A stretch of 64,000 bases of DNA from Buttiauxella agrestis. Lineage in GTDB: Bacteria > Pseudomonadota > Gammaproteobacteria > Enterobacterales > Enterobacteriaceae. Every line of letters starts with the position of its first letter. Positions within the stretch are counted from its first letter, which is position 1. A model generated the notes under the pieces. It ran no database searches, was not told where the DNA came from, and was given only the letters and a program-made list of their open reading frames with translations. The position numbers were made by a program, and so were the translations under genes. Below, piece after piece: positions 1 to 22,039 of this stretch. The stretch is from the NCBI RefSeq assembly GCF_900446255.1, contig NZ_UIGI01000001.1, positions 398,763-462,762 of the forward strand. The letters run 5' to 3'.

Positions 1-1199
<1,199 letters not shown>

Positions 1200-1228
1200 G
1201 CCCCGAGTTTAAAAAACATTGATCCCGT

Positions 1229-2456
<1,228 letters not shown>

Positions 2457-2475
2457 TCGCTGATACCTTTATATG

Positions 2476-2506
2476 AAAAAAGAGCGCTTAGGCGCTCTTT
2501 TTTTTT
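2476..2506 (+). terminator. Intrinsic terminator of the str operon
   Basis: Stem AGAGCGC/GCGCTCT (2481-2487 and 2492-2498) with a 4-base loop, an A-run before it and nine T residues after it, 20 bases past the tufA stop. Confidence 0.95.
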
Positions 2507-2553
2507 GCCTATTTTGCCGCTTCTCACCTGTATCAAACATCCGTGTGCTATTG

Positions 2554-2574
2554 TAATCATAACTATTCTCATTT
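2554..2574. promoter_or_regulatory. Probable Fur box upstream of bfd
   Basis: The stretch TAATCATAACTATTCTCATT closely resembles enteric Fur boxes (GATAATGATAATCATTATC type, including the ATAACTATTCTCATT half). It lies about 33 bases before the bfd start. bfd of E. coli is iron-repressed by Fur, which fits. Binding is inferred from the sequence. Confidence 0.7.
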
Positions 2575-2606
2575 ACACTTTGCGCGTAATTTGAACGGGA
2601 GTGCTT

Positions 2607-2801
2607 ATGTACGTTTGTTTGTGTAATGGTGTAAGTGATAAAAAAATTCGGCAGGCTGTACGCCAGTTTCATCCACAATCTTTCCAGCAGCTTCGCAAGT
2701 TTGTGCCTGTGGGAAACCAATGTGGCAAGTGCATTCGCGCAGCAAGAGAAATCATGCAAGAAGAGTTATTGCAGATCCCAGAATTTAAAGAGATCGCCTA
2801 A
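2607..2801 (+). CDS. bfd: Bacterioferritin-associated ferredoxin
   Basis: Small [2Fe-2S] ferredoxin that docks on bacterioferritin and passes it electrons, so that stored ferric iron is reduced and released. 64 residues. ATG at 2607 is preferred over the in-frame GTG at 2601 because ACGGGAG ends just before it and the protein then begins MYVCLCNG as in the family. The cluster cysteines are the C-x-C near residues 4-6 and the C-x2-C pair in GNQCGKC near 38-41. It lies 72 bases before bfr, its partner. Confidence 0.96.
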   Translation: MYVCLCNGVSDKKIRQAVRQFHPQSFQQLRKFVPVGNQCGKCIRAAREIMQEELLQIPEFKEIA

Positions 2802-2824
2802 GCCAGTCACTTTTTTTTGACTTA

Positions 2825-2863
2825 CTCCGTGCTACATCTACGCTTCATGTAGTGGAAGCGGAG
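2825..2863 (+). other. Hairpin over the bfr ribosome-binding region
   Basis: CTACAT (2832-2837) pairs with ATGTAG (2847-2852) and an outer CTCCG (2825-2829) with CGGAG (2859-2863). The right outer arm runs into the GGAGGGAG Shine-Dalgarno of bfr, so the fold could partly hide it. Structure seen in the sequence; the effect is inferred. Confidence 0.4.
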
Positions 2864-2873
2864 GGAGTAAAAA

Positions 2874-3350
2874 ATGAAAGGTGATATTAAGATAATAAAT
2901 TATCTCAATAAATTATTGGGAAACGAGCTTGTCGCGATCAATCAGTATTTTCTCCATGCGAGAATGTTCAAAAACTGGGGCTTAATGCGCCTCAACGAAG
3001 TTGAATACCACGAATCCATCGATGAAATGAAACACGCCGATAAATATATCGAGCGGATTTTGTTCCTCGAAGGTATTCCTAACCTACAAGACTTAGGCAA
3101 ACTTCACATCGGAGAGGATGTCGAAGAAATGCTTCAGTCCGATCTCAACTTAGAAATGGATGGCGCTAAAGATTTACGCGAAGCCATTGCGTACGCAGAT
3201 ACCATTCATGACTACGTTAGTCGGGATATGATGATACAAATTCTTGCCGAAGAAGAGCATCACATCGATTGGTTAGAAACTGAATTGGATCTCATTTCAA
3301 AAATTGGTTTGCAAAATTATCTACAATCGCAAATCAAAGAAGGAAACTGA
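2874..3350 (+). CDS. bfr: Bacterioferritin
   Basis: Heme-containing iron-storage protein forming a 24-subunit shell; oxidises Fe(II) at a dinuclear ferroxidase centre and deposits a ferric core in the cytosol. 158 residues, the family length. Visible ligands are E18, E51 and H54 and a late EEEHH segment for the second half of the diiron site; M52 is the heme-bridging methionine. ATG at 2874 follows a strong GGAGGGAG. It is downstream of bfd, probably co-transcribed or separately started in the 72-base gap. The 3' end overlaps the convergent prepilin peptidase gene by 17 bases. Confidence 0.98.
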   Translation: MKGDIKIINYLNKLLGNELVAINQYFLHARMFKNWGLMRLNEVEYHESIDEMKHADKYIERILFLEGIPNLQDLGKLHIGEDVEEMLQSDLNLEMDGAKDLREAIAYADTIHDYVSRDMMIQILAEEEHHIDWLETELDLISKIGLQNYLQSQIKEGN

Positions 3351-3846
3351 GTTCTTTAAACTGTGGGAGGGAAGAGCAAATCCATCCTACAGAACCACCC
3401 GCTATCGCGAGGTTTGGTCCGAAAGGTAGCGGAGTGGTAGCAAGTGAAAGACGATTCCCCAGTAACAATTTTGTTATCAAGGCAAAAAGCAATCCAGATG
3501 TTGCCGCCGCTAATGTTATCCATCCTAAACTCTGCCAACCATGCCACGCCCCCAGGGCGGATAACAATTTCATATCGCCGTATCCAATTCCTTCCCAGCC
3601 TCGCCAGTAATAGTAAACCCAATAGAGTACCCACAAACTCAAATACCCGATAATGGCTCCAAGTACACAGTCAGATAAGTGTTCCGGTGCAAAACAGATT
3701 TGAAATATCAATCCAGACCACAAAAGAGGGTAGTTCAGTCTATCCGGTAGCAGCAAGCTTCGATAATCAATCCAGGCCAGGCGCAGTAAAAGCCCAACAT
3801 GCAGGACAATAAAAAGTAAAAGGACCGGGGTAGAGGAGATAAACAT
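3334..3846 (-). CDS. gspO: Prepilin peptidase (A24 family), short GspO/HofD-like
   Basis: Inner-membrane aspartic protease expected to cut the leader from type IV pilin or type II secretion pseudopilin precursors. The two catalytic aspartate motifs are present: D-Y-R-S-L-L-L-P-D near the N-terminus and GYGDMK in the middle, with several hydrophobic segments. ATG at 3846 gives 170 residues; an in-frame TTG at 3882 would add 12 residues but has no ribosome-binding site. It is shorter than E. coli GspO (225 residues), and the zinc-binding N-methylase region of full-length PilD enzymes is absent. Position between bfr and rpsJ is that of E. coli gspO, but no secretion operon is beside it. Activity is uncertain. 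Confidence 0.8.
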   Translation of the reverse strand: MFISSTPVLLLFIVLHVGLLLRLAWIDYRSLLLPDRLNYPLLWSGLIFQICFAPEHLSDCVLGAIIGYLSLWVLYWVYYYWRGWEGIGYGDMKLLSALGAWHGWQSLGWITLAAATSGLLFALITKLLLGNRLSLATTPLPFGPNLAIAGGSVGWICSSLPQFKELSFLL

Positions 3847-4032
3847 TACGTAAAAGTACTCTTCAAAAAGATGTCTTCCCAAGCTAGTGAAATGAATGGG
3901 TCAAAGCAAAATGACAATTGCTGATTTACGAGGGGTCTTCCCAAAAAGTTCTCTCGCCACTTACGGAAGACATTTACCCTGCAAAGAGAATCGTATTCCC
4001 GCACAAAAGATTGTTTAATTCGTATCCATGGC

Positions 4033-4060
4033 TTGCTTAAGGTGCAGATTTACGTATAAT
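4033..4060 (+). promoter_or_regulatory. S10 operon promoter
   Basis: TTGCTT (4033-4038), a 16-base spacer and a perfect TATAAT (4055-4060), followed by a GC-rich GCGCGGGCC start region typical of stringently controlled ribosomal promoters. Bases 3847-4032 hold no gene that I can see. Confidence 0.9.
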
Positions 4061-4066
4061 GCGCGG

Positions 4067-4544
<478 letters not shown>

Positions 4545-4563
4545 TCAGGTCATTGACGATTGA

Positions 4564-6959
<2,396 letters not shown>

Positions 6960-6972
6960 TTTTAGAGGATAA

Positions 6973-7254
<282 letters not shown>

Positions 7255-7258
7255 GTAG

Positions 7259-9186
<1,928 letters not shown>

Positions 9187-9210
9187 TACAGTGAGCTTTG
9201 TCTAACGAAT

Positions 9211-9243
9211 AAACGGCTCAGTAAATGAGCCGTTTATTTTTTC
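9211..9243 (+). terminator. Intrinsic terminator of the S10 operon
   Basis: Perfect 10-bp stem AAACGGCTCA/TGAGCCGTTT (9211-9220 and 9226-9235) with loop GTAAA, then ATTTTTT. Confidence 0.95.
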
Positions 9244-9263
9244 TACCCATATTCAGGAACCGG

Positions 9264-9272
9264 TGTTATAAT
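9264..9272 (+). promoter_or_regulatory. spc operon promoter (extended -10)
   Basis: TGTTATAAT (9264-9272) is a perfect extended -10 followed by a GC-rich GCCGCGCCC start region. A -35 match is weak. Bases 9244-9352 otherwise hold the leader of rplN, with no further gene. Confidence 0.85.
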
Positions 9273-9340
9273 GCCGCGCCCTCGTTTATGGGGCTTTTTA
9301 ACGACCTAATTATGGGTCCCGAAGTAGTAGTTGACATTAG

Positions 9341-10603
<1,263 letters not shown>

Positions 10604-10616
10604 GGTAGGGTTACTA

Positions 10617-10922
10617 ATGGCTAAGCAATCGATGAAAGCACGCGAAGTCGTTCGCGTGAAACTGGCCGACAAATACCGCGCTAAACGCGAGGAATTGAAA
10701 GCTATCATCTCTGGTGTGAACTCATCCGACGAAGATCGTTGGGATGCTGTTCTTAAGCTGCAGTCTCTGCCGCGTGATTCCAGCCCGTCCCGTCAGCGTA
10801 ACCGCTGCCGCCAAACTGGTCGTCCGCATGGTTATGTGGGCAAATTCGGGTTGAGCCGTATCAAGCTTCGTGAAGCCGCTATGCGCGGTGAAGTACCTGG
10901 CTTGAAGAAGGCTAGCTGGTAA
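10617..10922 (+). CDS. rpsN: 30S ribosomal protein S14 (zinc-free form)
   Basis: Late-assembling 30S head protein. ATG at 10617 gives 101 residues; the frame is open far upstream inside rplE, but [11 protein letters not shown] is the family start, preceded by GGTAGGG. This is the long C-minus paralogue: it lacks the paired C-x2-C zinc ligands of the short form and carries only a single cysteine in the [14 protein letters not shown] segment. Thus it needs no zinc. Confidence 0.98.
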   Translation: MAKQSMKAREVVRVKLADKYRAKREELKAIISGVNSSDEDRWDAVLKLQSLPRDSSPSRQRNRCRQTGRPHGYVGKFGLSRIKLREAAMRGEVPGLKKASW

Positions 10923-10946
10923 TATCCAATTGAATCACGGGAGTAA

Positions 10947-11345
<399 letters not shown>

Positions 11346-11358
11346 TTGGAGGAATAAA

Positions 11359-11892
11359 ATGTCTCGTGTTGCTAAAGCACCGGTCGTTATTCCTGCTGGC
11401 GTAGAGGTAAAACTCAACGGTCAGGTTATTTCGATCAAAGGTAAGAACGGCGAGCTGACTCGTACAATCAACGATGCTGTTGAAGTTAAACACGCTGATA
11501 ATGCACTGACTTTCGCTCCACGCGAAGGTTTTGCTAACGCGTGGGCCCAAGCGGGTACCACTCGTGCGCTGTTAAATGCAATGGTTATCGGTGTTACCGA
11601 AGGCTTCACTAAGAAGCTGCAGCTGGTTGGTGTAGGTTATCGTGCAGCAGTTAAAGGCAATGCGGTGAGTTTGGCCCTGGGCTTCTCTCATCCTGTTGAA
11701 CATGCTCTGCCAGCGGGAATCACTGCTGAATGTCCAACTCAAACTGAAATCGTGCTGAAAGGCGCTGATAAGCAGATGATTGGACAAGTGGCTGCTGATC
11801 TGCGCGCCTACCGTCGTCCTGAGCCTTATAAAGGCAAGGGTGTTCGTTACGCCGACGAAGTCGTGCGTACCAAAGAGGCTAAGAAGAAGTAA
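11359..11892 (+). CDS. rplF: 50S ribosomal protein L6
   Basis: Two-domain protein next to the sarcin-ricin loop and the L7/L12 stalk base, where EF-G and EF-Tu bind. 177 residues, full length; the GYRAAV and [13 protein letters not shown] segments are the family marks. GGAGGAA precedes ATG 11359. Confidence 0.99.
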   Translation: MSRVAKAPVVIPAGVEVKLNGQVISIKGKNGELTRTINDAVEVKHADNALTFAPREGFANAWAQAGTTRALLNAMVIGVTEGFTKKLQLVGVGYRAAVKGNAVSLALGFSHPVEHALPAGITAECPTQTEIVLKGADKQMIGQVAADLRAYRRPEPYKGKGVRYADEVVRTKEAKKK

Positions 11893-12255
<363 letters not shown>

Positions 12256-12260
12256 GGTAG

Positions 12261-13394
<1,134 letters not shown>

Positions 13395-13401
13395 GTAGCA
13401 G

Positions 13402-14733
13402 ATGGCAAAGCAACCGGGATTAGATTTTCAAAGTGCTAAAGGCGGGCTAGGTGAGCTGAAACGCAGACTGATGTTTGTTATCGGTGCGCTGATTGTTTTC
13501 CGCATTGGCTCTTTTATTCCGATCCCTGGTATTGATGCCGCTGTACTTGCCAAACTGCTTGAACAACAGCGAGGCACTATCATTGAAATGTTTAACATGT
13601 TCTCTGGTGGTGCTCTCAGCCGTGCTTCTATCTTTGCATTGGGTATCATGCCGTATATTTCGGCATCGATTATTATCCAGCTGTTAACGGTGGTTCACCC
13701 AGCGTTAGCAGAGTTGAAGAAAGAAGGGGAATCTGGTCGTCGTAAGATTAGTCAGTACACCCGTTACGGAACTCTGGTGTTGGCAATATTCCAGTCAATC
13801 GGTATTGCTACCGGTTTACCGAATATGCCTGGTATGCAGGGCCTGGTGTTAAACCCAGGCTTTGCATTCTACTTCACCGCTGTTGTGAGTCTTGTCACGG
13901 GAACGATGTTCCTTATGTGGCTGGGCGAACAGATTACTGAGCGTGGTATCGGCAACGGTATCTCAATCATAATCTTCGCTGGTATTGTTGCGGGTTTGCC
14001 GCCGGCCGTTGGCCATACTATCGAGCAAGCAAGGCAAGGCGACCTGCACTTCCTTCTGTTGCTGTTGGTTGCAGTACTAGTATTCGCAGTGACCTTCTTC
14101 GTTGTTTTTGTTGAACGTGGTCAACGCCGCATTGTGGTAAACTACGCAAAACGTCAACAAGGTCGTCGTGTCTATGCTGCGCAGAGCACGCATTTACCGC
14201 TGAAAGTGAATATGGCTGGTGTTATTCCAGCAATCTTTGCTTCCAGTATTATTCTGTTCCCTGCAACGATTGCATCGTGGTTTGGGGGCGGAACCGGTTG
14301 GAACTGGCTGACTACAATTTCGCTGTATTTGCAGCCTGGGCAACCGCTTTATGTGTTACTCTATGCGTCTGCAATCATCTTCTTCTGTTTCTTCTATACG
14401 GCGTTGGTTTTCAACCCTCGTGAAACAGCAGATAACCTGAAGAAGTCCGGTGCATTTGTACCAGGAATTCGTCCGGGAGAACAAACGGCGAAGTATATTG
14501 ATAAAGTAATGACCCGCCTGACCTTGGTTGGTGCGTTGTACATTACCTTTATCTGCCTAATCCCGGAGTTCATGCGTGACGCAATGAAAGTGCCTTTCTA
14601 CTTCGGTGGAACCTCACTGCTCATTGTTGTCGTGGTTATCATGGACTTTATGGCTCAAGTGCAAACTCTGATGATGTCAAGTCAGTACGAGTCTGCATTG
14701 AAGAAAGCGAATCTGAAAGGCTACGGCCGTTAA
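13402..14733 (+). CDS. secY: Protein translocase subunit SecY
   Basis: Central channel of the SecYEG translocon in the inner membrane, through which SecA- and ribosome-driven proteins pass. 443 residues, full length, ten predicted membrane segments, plug-region motif near residues 60-75, and the cytosolic loops that bind the ribosome ([15 protein letters not shown] near 240-256; [14 protein letters not shown] near 350). Start ATG 13402, seven bases after rplO. Second to last gene of the spc operon. Confidence 0.99.
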   Translation: MAKQPGLDFQSAKGGLGELKRRLMFVIGALIVFRIGSFIPIPGIDAAVLAKLLEQQRGTIIEMFNMFSGGALSRASIFALGIMPYISASIIIQLLTVVHPALAELKKEGESGRRKISQYTRYGTLVLAIFQSIGIATGLPNMPGMQGLVLNPGFAFYFTAVVSLVTGTMFLMWLGEQITERGIGNGISIIIFAGIVAGLPPAVGHTIEQARQGDLHFLLLLLVAVLVFAVTFFVVFVERGQRRIVVNYAKRQQGRRVYAAQSTHLPLKVNMAGVIPAIFASSIILFPATIASWFGGGTGWNWLTTISLYLQPGQPLYVLLYASAIIFFCFFYTALVFNPRETADNLKKSGAFVPGIRPGEQTAKYIDKVMTRLTLVGALYITFICLIPEFMRDAMKVPFYFGGTSLLIVVVVIMDFMAQVQTLMMSSQYESALKKANLKGYGR

Positions 14734-14736
14734 TAG

Positions 14737-14880
<144 letters not shown>

Positions 14881-14910
14881 TTATCTCGCATATTTTTCTT
14901 GCAAAGTTGG

Positions 14911-15383
<473 letters not shown>

Positions 15384-15396
15384 TCGGGGTGATTGA

Positions 15397-15789
<393 letters not shown>

Positions 15790-15802
15790 CGCTCGTTTTT
15801 AG

Positions 15803-16441
<639 letters not shown>

Positions 16442-16466
16442 GGCTTAGTACCAAAGAGAGGACACA

Positions 16467-17456
16467 ATGCAGGGTTCTGTGACAGAGTTTCTAAAACCGC
16501 GCCTGGTAGATATCGAGCAAGTGAGTTCGACGCACGCCAAGGTGACCCTTGAGCCTTTAGAGCGTGGCTTTGGCCATACTCTTGGTAATGCACTGCGCCG
16601 TATTCTGCTCTCATCGATGCCGGGTTGCGCGGTGACAGAGGTTGAGATTGATGGTGTACTACATGAGTACAGCACCAAAGAAGGCGTTCAGGAGGATATC
16701 CTGGAAATCCTGCTCAACCTGAAAGGGCTGGCGGTGAGAGTTCAAGGTAAAGATGATGTTATTCTTACTCTGAATAAGTCTGGCATTGGCCCTGTGACTG
16801 CAGCCGATATCACCCATGATGGTGATGTCGAAATCGTCAAGCCGCAGCATGTGATCTGCCACCTGACCGATGAGAACGCATCTATTAGCATGCGTATCAA
16901 AGTTCAGCGCGGTCGCGGTTATGTGCCGGCCTCTGCCCGAATTCATTCGGAAGAAGATGAGCGCCCAATCGGACGTTTGCTGGTCGACGCTTGCTACAGC
17001 CCTGTAGAGCGAATTGCCTACAATGTTGAAGCTGCGCGTGTAGAACAGCGCACCGACCTGGATAAGCTGGTCATCGAAATGGAAACCAACGGCACAATCG
17101 ATCCTGAAGAGGCGATTCGTCGTGCGGCAACCATTCTGGCTGAACAACTTGAAGCTTTCGTTGACTTACGTGATGTACGTCAACCAGAAGTTAAAGAAGA
17201 GAAACCAGAATTCGATCCGATCCTGCTGCGCCCTGTTGACGATCTGGAATTGACTGTCCGCTCTGCTAACTGCCTTAAGGCAGAAGCTATCCACTATATC
17301 GGTGATCTGGTACAGCGTACCGAAGTTGAGCTGCTCAAAACGCCTAACTTGGGTAAAAAATCTCTTACTGAGATTAAAGACGTGCTGGCTTCCCGTGGTT
17401 TGTCTCTGGGCATGCGCCTGGAAAACTGGCCACCGGCAAGCATCGCTGACGAGTAA
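16467..17456 (+). CDS. rpoA: RNA polymerase alpha subunit
   Basis: Dimerises to nucleate the core enzyme; its C-terminal domain binds UP elements and activators. 329 residues, full length. N-terminal dimerisation domain (1-235), flexible linker, then the C-terminal domain with [12 protein letters not shown] containing R265 and the helix [14 protein letters not shown]. These would read the AT-rich UP region ahead of the rRNA P1 promoter at 28175. AGAGGAC precedes ATG 16467. Alpha operon. Confidence 0.99.
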
Positions 17457-17472
17457 CCGGATCACAGGTTAA

Positions 17473-17883
<411 letters not shown>

Positions 17884-17897
17884 TCTGTAGTAACGTG

Positions 17898-17926
17898 AAA
17901 AAACCGGGCTTGCCCGGTTTTTTTAT
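17898..17926 (+). terminator. Intrinsic terminator of the alpha operon
   Basis: AAACCGGG/CCCGGTTT stem (17901-17908 and 17913-17920), loop CTTG, followed by TTTTTTT, 14 bases after rplQ. Confidence 0.95.
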
Positions 17927-18026
17927 ATCTGAAATTCCCCTCCGGCATTAATTCATCGTATCTTTGTTGTATCTCTTACCAGCAAGAACGACATACGTTG
18001 CTTCATAAAATTGTTGAGGAATAATC

Positions 18027-18446
18027 ATGTTTCGTATTGGAGAGTTGGCCAAACTGGCGGACGTTACACCTGATACCATTCGTTATTACGAAAAGCAGCA
18101 AATGATGGCTCATGAAGTCAGGACTGAAGGCGGATTCAGACTTTACAGCGAAAGTGATTTACAGCGTTTGAAATTCATCCGTTATGCCAAGCAGTTAGGC
18201 TTCACTCTTGAAACGATCAGTGAACTTTTGTCTATCCGAGTTGATCCCGAACATCATACATGCCAGGAATCAAAGAGCATTGTGCAGTCGAGGCTGCTCG
18301 AAGTTGAGTCGAAAATTAAAGAATTACAGCATATGAAAAGATCATTACAAAGACTGAATGATGCCTGCTGTGGAAGCGCTCATAGCAGTGAGTATTGTTC
18401 AATTCTCGAGGCTCTTGAGCAAGGTGCGAGCCAGCGAAAAGAATAA
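18027..18446 (+). CDS. zntR: Zn(II)-responsive MerR-family regulator ZntR
   Basis: Activates the zinc-exporting ATPase gene zntA (not in this window) by distorting its long-spacer promoter when zinc is bound. 139 residues. N-terminal MerR helix-turn-helix and wing (residues 1-70, FRIGELAKLADVTPDTIRYYEK), a long dimer helix, and a metal loop with C near residue 78 (HHTCQES) and the CCGSAHSSEYC cluster near 114-124, which supplies the ZntR ligand set. GAGGA precedes ATG 18027. Alone between the rplQ terminator and arfA, as in E. coli. Confidence 0.95.
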   Translation: MFRIGELAKLADVTPDTIRYYEKQQMMAHEVRTEGGFRLYSESDLQRLKFIRYAKQLGFTLETISELLSIRVDPEHHTCQESKSIVQSRLLEVESKIKELQHMKRSLQRLNDACCGSAHSSEYCSILEALEQGASQRKE

Positions 18447-18447
18447 A

Positions 18448-18476
18448 TTGCAGTCCGATATGTGCAGGCATAGAAT
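18448..18476 (+). promoter_or_regulatory. Predicted arfA promoter
   Basis: TTGCAG (18448-18453), 17-base spacer and TAGAAT (18471-18476), just behind the zntR stop and about 32 bases before the arfA start. Confidence 0.65.
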
Positions 18477-18508
18477 AATGCCGTTATTTTAATCTATCTG
18501 GAGTTTGT

Positions 18509-18751
18509 ATGAGCAAGTATCAGCATAAAAAAGGTGTCATCAGGGATAATGCCATCGAGGCTTTACTGCATGACCCGTTATTTCGCCAAAGAGTTGAGCA
18601 GAATAAGAAAGGGAAAGGTAGTTATCAACGAACAGCAAAACATGGAAAACGTAGTAACTGGGAGGCCAGTGGCAAACAAGCAAATTGTTTTTTTACCACT
18701 GGCCTTCCTGTTTTAACTAGCGCAATCAGATTCGCTCATTCTGCTGTTTAA
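18509..18751 (+). CDS. arfA: Alternative ribosome-rescue factor A
   Basis: Backup to tmRNA: enters the empty A site of ribosomes stalled on stop-less mRNA and recruits RF2. The open frame is 80 codons (E. coli 72). The conserved core MSKYQHKKG and the [20 protein letters not shown] and NKKGKGSY stretches is intact. As in E. coli, a strong hairpin sits inside the coding sequence (18660-18708), so the mRNA is expected to be cut or ended there and ArfA itself to be made from a non-stop message and cleared when tmRNA works. The hydrophobic tail beyond the hairpin would be a degron. ATG 18509 follows CTGGAG. Its last 26 bases overlap the convergent mscL. Confidence 0.93.
   Translation: MSKYQHKKGVIRDNAIEALLHDPLFRQRVEQNKKGKGSYQRTAKHGKRSNWEASGKQANCFFTTGLPVLTSAIRFAHSAV
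18660..18708 (+). terminator. Nested hairpin inside arfA (RNase III site and intrinsic terminator)
   Basis: Outer stem GGCCAGTGG/CCACTGGCC (18664-18672 and 18696-18704), extended to about 13 pairs. Inside it is AAACAA/TTGTTT (18674-18679 and 18685-18690) with the last T residues continuing into a T-run to 18694. The inner stem with its T-run reads as an intrinsic terminator; the outer stem as an RNase III substrate. This is the mRNA-truncation device of arfA. Confidence 0.8.
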
Positions 18752-19139
18752 GCAGGTCGCGGATTTCGCTGAGTAATATTTCTTCTTTTGTTGGCACCGG
18801 TGGTGCTGCAGGTTCTTCTTTTTTCTTACGATTCAGTTGGTTTAGCGCTTTGATTGCCATGAAGATTGCGAACGCAACGATCACGAAATCAAAGATATTT
18901 TGAATAAAAACGCCGTAATGCATTACCACTGCCGGAATATCTCCGACTGCAGGTCTTAGCGTTATAGCGAATTGTTTAAAATCAACACCACCAATCAATA
19001 ACCCCAGTGGCGGCATAATAATATCTGCAACCAGTGATGAAACGATTTTCCCGAATGCCGCACCAATGATGACACCCACTGCCAAATCAACAACATTTCC
19101 GCGCATCGCGAATTCGCGAAATTCTTTTAACATGCTCAT
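18726..19139 (-). CDS. mscL: Large-conductance mechanosensitive channel
   Basis: Homopentameric inner-membrane emergency valve that opens at near-lytic tension during osmotic downshock. ATG at 19139 behind AAGGAGAG gives 137 residues (E. coli 136); an upstream in-frame ATG at 19199 is rejected since it lacks a ribosome-binding site. N-terminal amphipathic helix [16 protein letters not shown]1 with the glycine-rich gate (residues about 15-45), periplasmic loop, TM2 (about 75-100) and the charged C-terminal bundle. Convergent with arfA. Confidence 0.97.
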   Translation of the reverse strand: MSMLKEFREFAMRGNVVDLAVGVIIGAAFGKIVSSLVADIIMPPLGLLIGGVDFKQFAITLRPAVGDIPAVVMHYGVFIQNIFDFVIVAFAIFMAIKALNQLNRKKKEEPAAPPVPTKEEILLSEIRDLLKQQNERI

Positions 19140-19268
19140 TTTTCTCTCCTTGTTCCGGCTGACGTTAATAAGTCTAACAAATGATGACTCGATTGCCATT
19201 ACATCAGGAAATAAGAATTTATTGCTAATTCAATAGGTTTAGTAAGGTTTATCGAATTTGAAAGTGAG

Positions 19269-19291
19269 TGGGCAGAAAAGTAATCTGCCCA
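19269..19291 (-). terminator. Hairpin after trkA
   Basis: TGGGCAG/CTGCCCA arms with a 9-base loop, 8 bases past the trkA stop on the minus strand. There is no clean T-run, so it may be a stability stem or a weak terminator between trkA and mscL. Confidence 0.45.
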
Positions 19292-19298
19292 AAAGTGA

Positions 19299-20675
19299 TT
19301 ACAGGAAGAATGGACTCGGCTGGAACAGGCGTTCTACATCGCTAACAAATTTCTTATCTGTCAGGAACATAATGACATGGTCACCTTGTTCGATGCGTAA
19401 ATTGTCATTAGCGATCATGACATCATTGCCACGAACGACTGCGCCGATAATTGTTCCTGGCGGAAGTTTTATCTCATCAATAGATCGTCCTACTACACGT
19501 GAAGTACTTTCGTCACCGTGCGCAACGGCCTCAATCGCTTCGGCTACTCCACGACGCAAAGATGAAACGCTGACGATATCAGCTTTCCGCACGTGCCCCA
19601 GAAGCGCCGAAATGGTGGCTTGCTGCGGTGAAATTGCAATATCAATTACGCTGCCCTGTACCAGGTCCACGTAAGCTTTACGCTGAATAAGAACCATCAC
19701 TTTTTTGGCTCCCATACGTTTAGCCAGCATCGCAGACATAATATTTGCTTCATCATCGTTGGTGACGGCGATAAACAAATCTACCTGTTCGATATGCTCT
19801 TCAGCCAGCAGCTCCTGATCGGAAGCATCGCCATAGAATACAATGGTGTTTTGCAGCATTTCCGCAAGTTCGGCTGCGCGTTGTGGATCGCGTTCAATAA
19901 GCTTAACGCTGTAATCCTTTTCAAGGCGTTGCGCCAGACCAGCGCCAATATTACCGCCGCCAACGAGCATGATGCGCTTATACGGTTTTTCCAGACGTTG
20001 TAGCTCACTCATTACCGCCCGAATATGCTGAGATGCGGCAATGAAGAAGACTTCGTCCCCAGCTTCAACGATGGTTGAACCTTGCGGGCGAATTGGACGG
20101 TCATGGCGGAAAATAGCGGCGACACGAGTTTCGATATGCGGCATATGTTCACGCATCGTCGAAAGGGCATTCCCTACCAATGGGCCACCGTAATAGGCTT
20201 TCACTACCGCAAGACTGACTTTCCCTTCTGCGAAATTCACGACCTGAAGCGCCCCAGGATACTCAATCAGACGATAAATATTGTCGATAACTAATTGTTC
20301 TGGCGCAATAAGATGGTCAATTGGCACAGCTTCAGCGTTAAACAAACGCTCGGCGTCACGCACGTAATCTGGCGCACGGATACGCGCAATTCGGTTTGGC
20401 GTGTTAAACAACGAATACGCCACCTGGCAGGCGATCATATTCGTTTCATCAGAACTGGTAACAGCAACCAGCATATCGGCGTCGTCTGCACCTGCTTCGC
20501 GTAAAACACGTGGATGCGAGCCGTGCCCCTGCACAACACGTAAATCGAACTTATCTTGCAAGCTGCGTAGGCGATCCTGATTAGTATCAACAACGGTAAT
20601 ATCGTTGTTCTCACCAACCAGGTTTTCTGCCAGCGTGCCGCCAACCTGGCCAGCACCGAGAATTATTATTTTCAT
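19299..20675 (-). CDS. trkA: Trk potassium uptake NAD-binding regulatory protein TrkA
   Basis: Peripheral cytosolic gating subunit of TrkG/TrkH potassium channels. 458 residues, full length, built as two RCK repeats: each a Rossmann NAD-binding half (ILGAGQVGG near residue 4; [11 protein letters not shown] near 237) followed by a TrkA_C domain. ATG 20675. Last gene of the def-fmt-rsmB-trkA series on the minus strand, 47 bases after rsmB. Confidence 0.98.
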   Translation of the reverse strand: MKIIILGAGQVGGTLAENLVGENNDITVVDTNQDRLRSLQDKFDLRVVQGHGSHPRVLREAGADDADMLVAVTSSDETNMIACQVAYSLFNTPNRIARIRAPDYVRDAERLFNAEAVPIDHLIAPEQLVIDNIYRLIEYPGALQVVNFAEGKVSLAVVKAYYGGPLVGNALSTMREHMPHIETRVAAIFRHDRPIRPQGSTIVEAGDEVFFIAASQHIRAVMSELQRLEKPYKRIMLVGGGNIGAGLAQRLEKDYSVKLIERDPQRAAELAEMLQNTIVFYGDASDQELLAEEHIEQVDLFIAVTNDDEANIMSAMLAKRMGAKKVMVLIQRKAYVDLVQGSVIDIAISPQQATISALLGHVRKADIVSVSSLRRGVAEAIEAVAHGDESTSRVVGRSIDEIKLPPGTIIGAVVRGNDVMIANDNLRIEQGDHVIMFLTDKKFVSDVERLFQPSPFFL

Positions 20676-20722
20676 TGTTTATAGCTTCATGGGTGATGAA
20701 ACCTAAGACTCAGCAAACTGAA

Positions 20723-22012
20723 TCAGCTCTTAATTAGCTTAGCGTAAAAGAAGCCGTCACCGTCTTCCTGGGAAGGTAGATTCTGGATCCCCGGCTTTTC
20801 AGTTGTACCCGTTTCAACCAGTTTTGCTTCTGGATGCAGGGCCAGGAATGCGGCGACTTGCTGGCAATTCTCTTCCGGCAGGATAGAACAGGTCGCGTAG
20901 ACCAATGTTCCACCCGTTTTCAGTTTTGGCCAGATAGCTTCAAGAATCTCTTTTTGCAGCGCGGCTAATTCAGCGATATCACGGTCACGGCGCAGCCATT
21001 TGATATCCGGATGACGTCGAATAACCCCTGTTGCTGAACATGGAGCGTCAAGAAGAATACGATCAAATTGCTGGTTGCCACACCACTGCTCAGGGTAACG
21101 ACCATCACCTTTTTTCACATCAGCGGTCATTCCCAAACGTTGTAGGTTTTCGTGGACTCTTTTCAGGCGCTGTTCATCAATGTCTACTGCCATGACACGC
21201 GCTTTTGGAGCAGCTTCCAGAATATGTGTCGTTTTTCCGCCCGGTGCCGCACACAAATCCAGGATCGTATCGCCGTTTTGCGGATCAAGCAGATCAACAC
21301 AACCCTGAGCTGAGGCGTCCTGAACAGTCACCCAGCCCTCTTCAAATCCAGGCAGCGCATGCACAGGAGCTGGAGTCTCGAGACGCACAGCGTCGCGATA
21401 TTGCGGGTGAGCATGTCCTTCAAAGCCTTTTTCAGCCAGTAGTGCCATCCACTCTTCACGCGTTTGATGCTGACGGTTCACGCGTAGCCACATTGGTGGG
21501 CGCTGATTGTTAGCCTCAATGATGGATTGCCACTGATTAGGGTAGGCTTTTTTCAAACGTTGCAGCAACCAGGAAGGATGTAAAAAACGACTTTCGTGTT
21601 TCGCCGCTTCCGCCATTAATTCTTCTTGCTGCCGTTGGAACTGACGAAGAACGCCATTAATCAGCCCTTTCAGCGACTGGCGTTTAATTGCTACCGCGCC
21701 TTCAACCGTTTCTGCCAGAGCGGCATGGGCTGGAATTCGGGTATAAAGCAGCTGATAAAAACCCACCATAATCAGATAGTGGATGGTGCGTTGCTTGCCG
21801 GTCATTGGACGGGACATCAATTTACCAATCAGCCATTCTAGCTGCGGTAAGGTGCGTAATACACCAAAGCAAAGCTCTTGTAGTAAAGCTCTATCTTTAT
21901 CAGAGACTTTTTGTTGCATGGCTGGTAGGACATTGCTGAGCGATTGGCCCTGTTCCACAACTTGTTCAATCGTCTGTGCGGCCATACTGCGAAGATTTTG
22001 TGTTTTTTTCAT
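20723..22012 (-). CDS. rsmB: 16S rRNA m5C967 methyltransferase
   Basis: Methylates C967 of 16S rRNA with S-adenosylmethionine before 30S assembly is complete. 429 residues, full length. N-terminal NusB-like RNA-binding domain (about 1-140), then the SAM fold with [14 protein letters not shown] near 250, DAPCSATG near 320 and the catalytic YATCSI near 386; the two cysteines of this enzyme class are present. ATG 22012. Between fmt and trkA as in E. coli. Confidence 0.97.
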   Translation of the reverse strand: MKKTQNLRSMAAQTIEQVVEQGQSLSNVLPAMQQKVSDKDRALLQELCFGVLRTLPQLEWLIGKLMSRPMTGKQRTIHYLIMVGFYQLLYTRIPAHAALAETVEGAVAIKRQSLKGLINGVLRQFQRQQEELMAEAAKHESRFLHPSWLLQRLKKAYPNQWQSIIEANNQRPPMWLRVNRQHQTREEWMALLAEKGFEGHAHPQYRDAVRLETPAPVHALPGFEEGWVTVQDASAQGCVDLLDPQNGDTILDLCAAPGGKTTHILEAAPKARVMAVDIDEQRLKRVHENLQRLGMTADVKKGDGRYPEQWCGNQQFDRILLDAPCSATGVIRRHPDIKWLRRDRDIAELAALQKEILEAIWPKLKTGGTLVYATCSILPEENCQQVAAFLALHPEAKLVETGTTEKPGIQNLPSQEDGDGFFYAKLIKS

Positions 22013-22039
22013 AACAACGCTCTGGTTTTTCGGCGCTTA

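Noticed and set aside
19139-19199. Longer MscL start at 19199
   Set aside because: The extra 20 residues are absent from the family and the start at 19139 has a strong ribosome-binding site.
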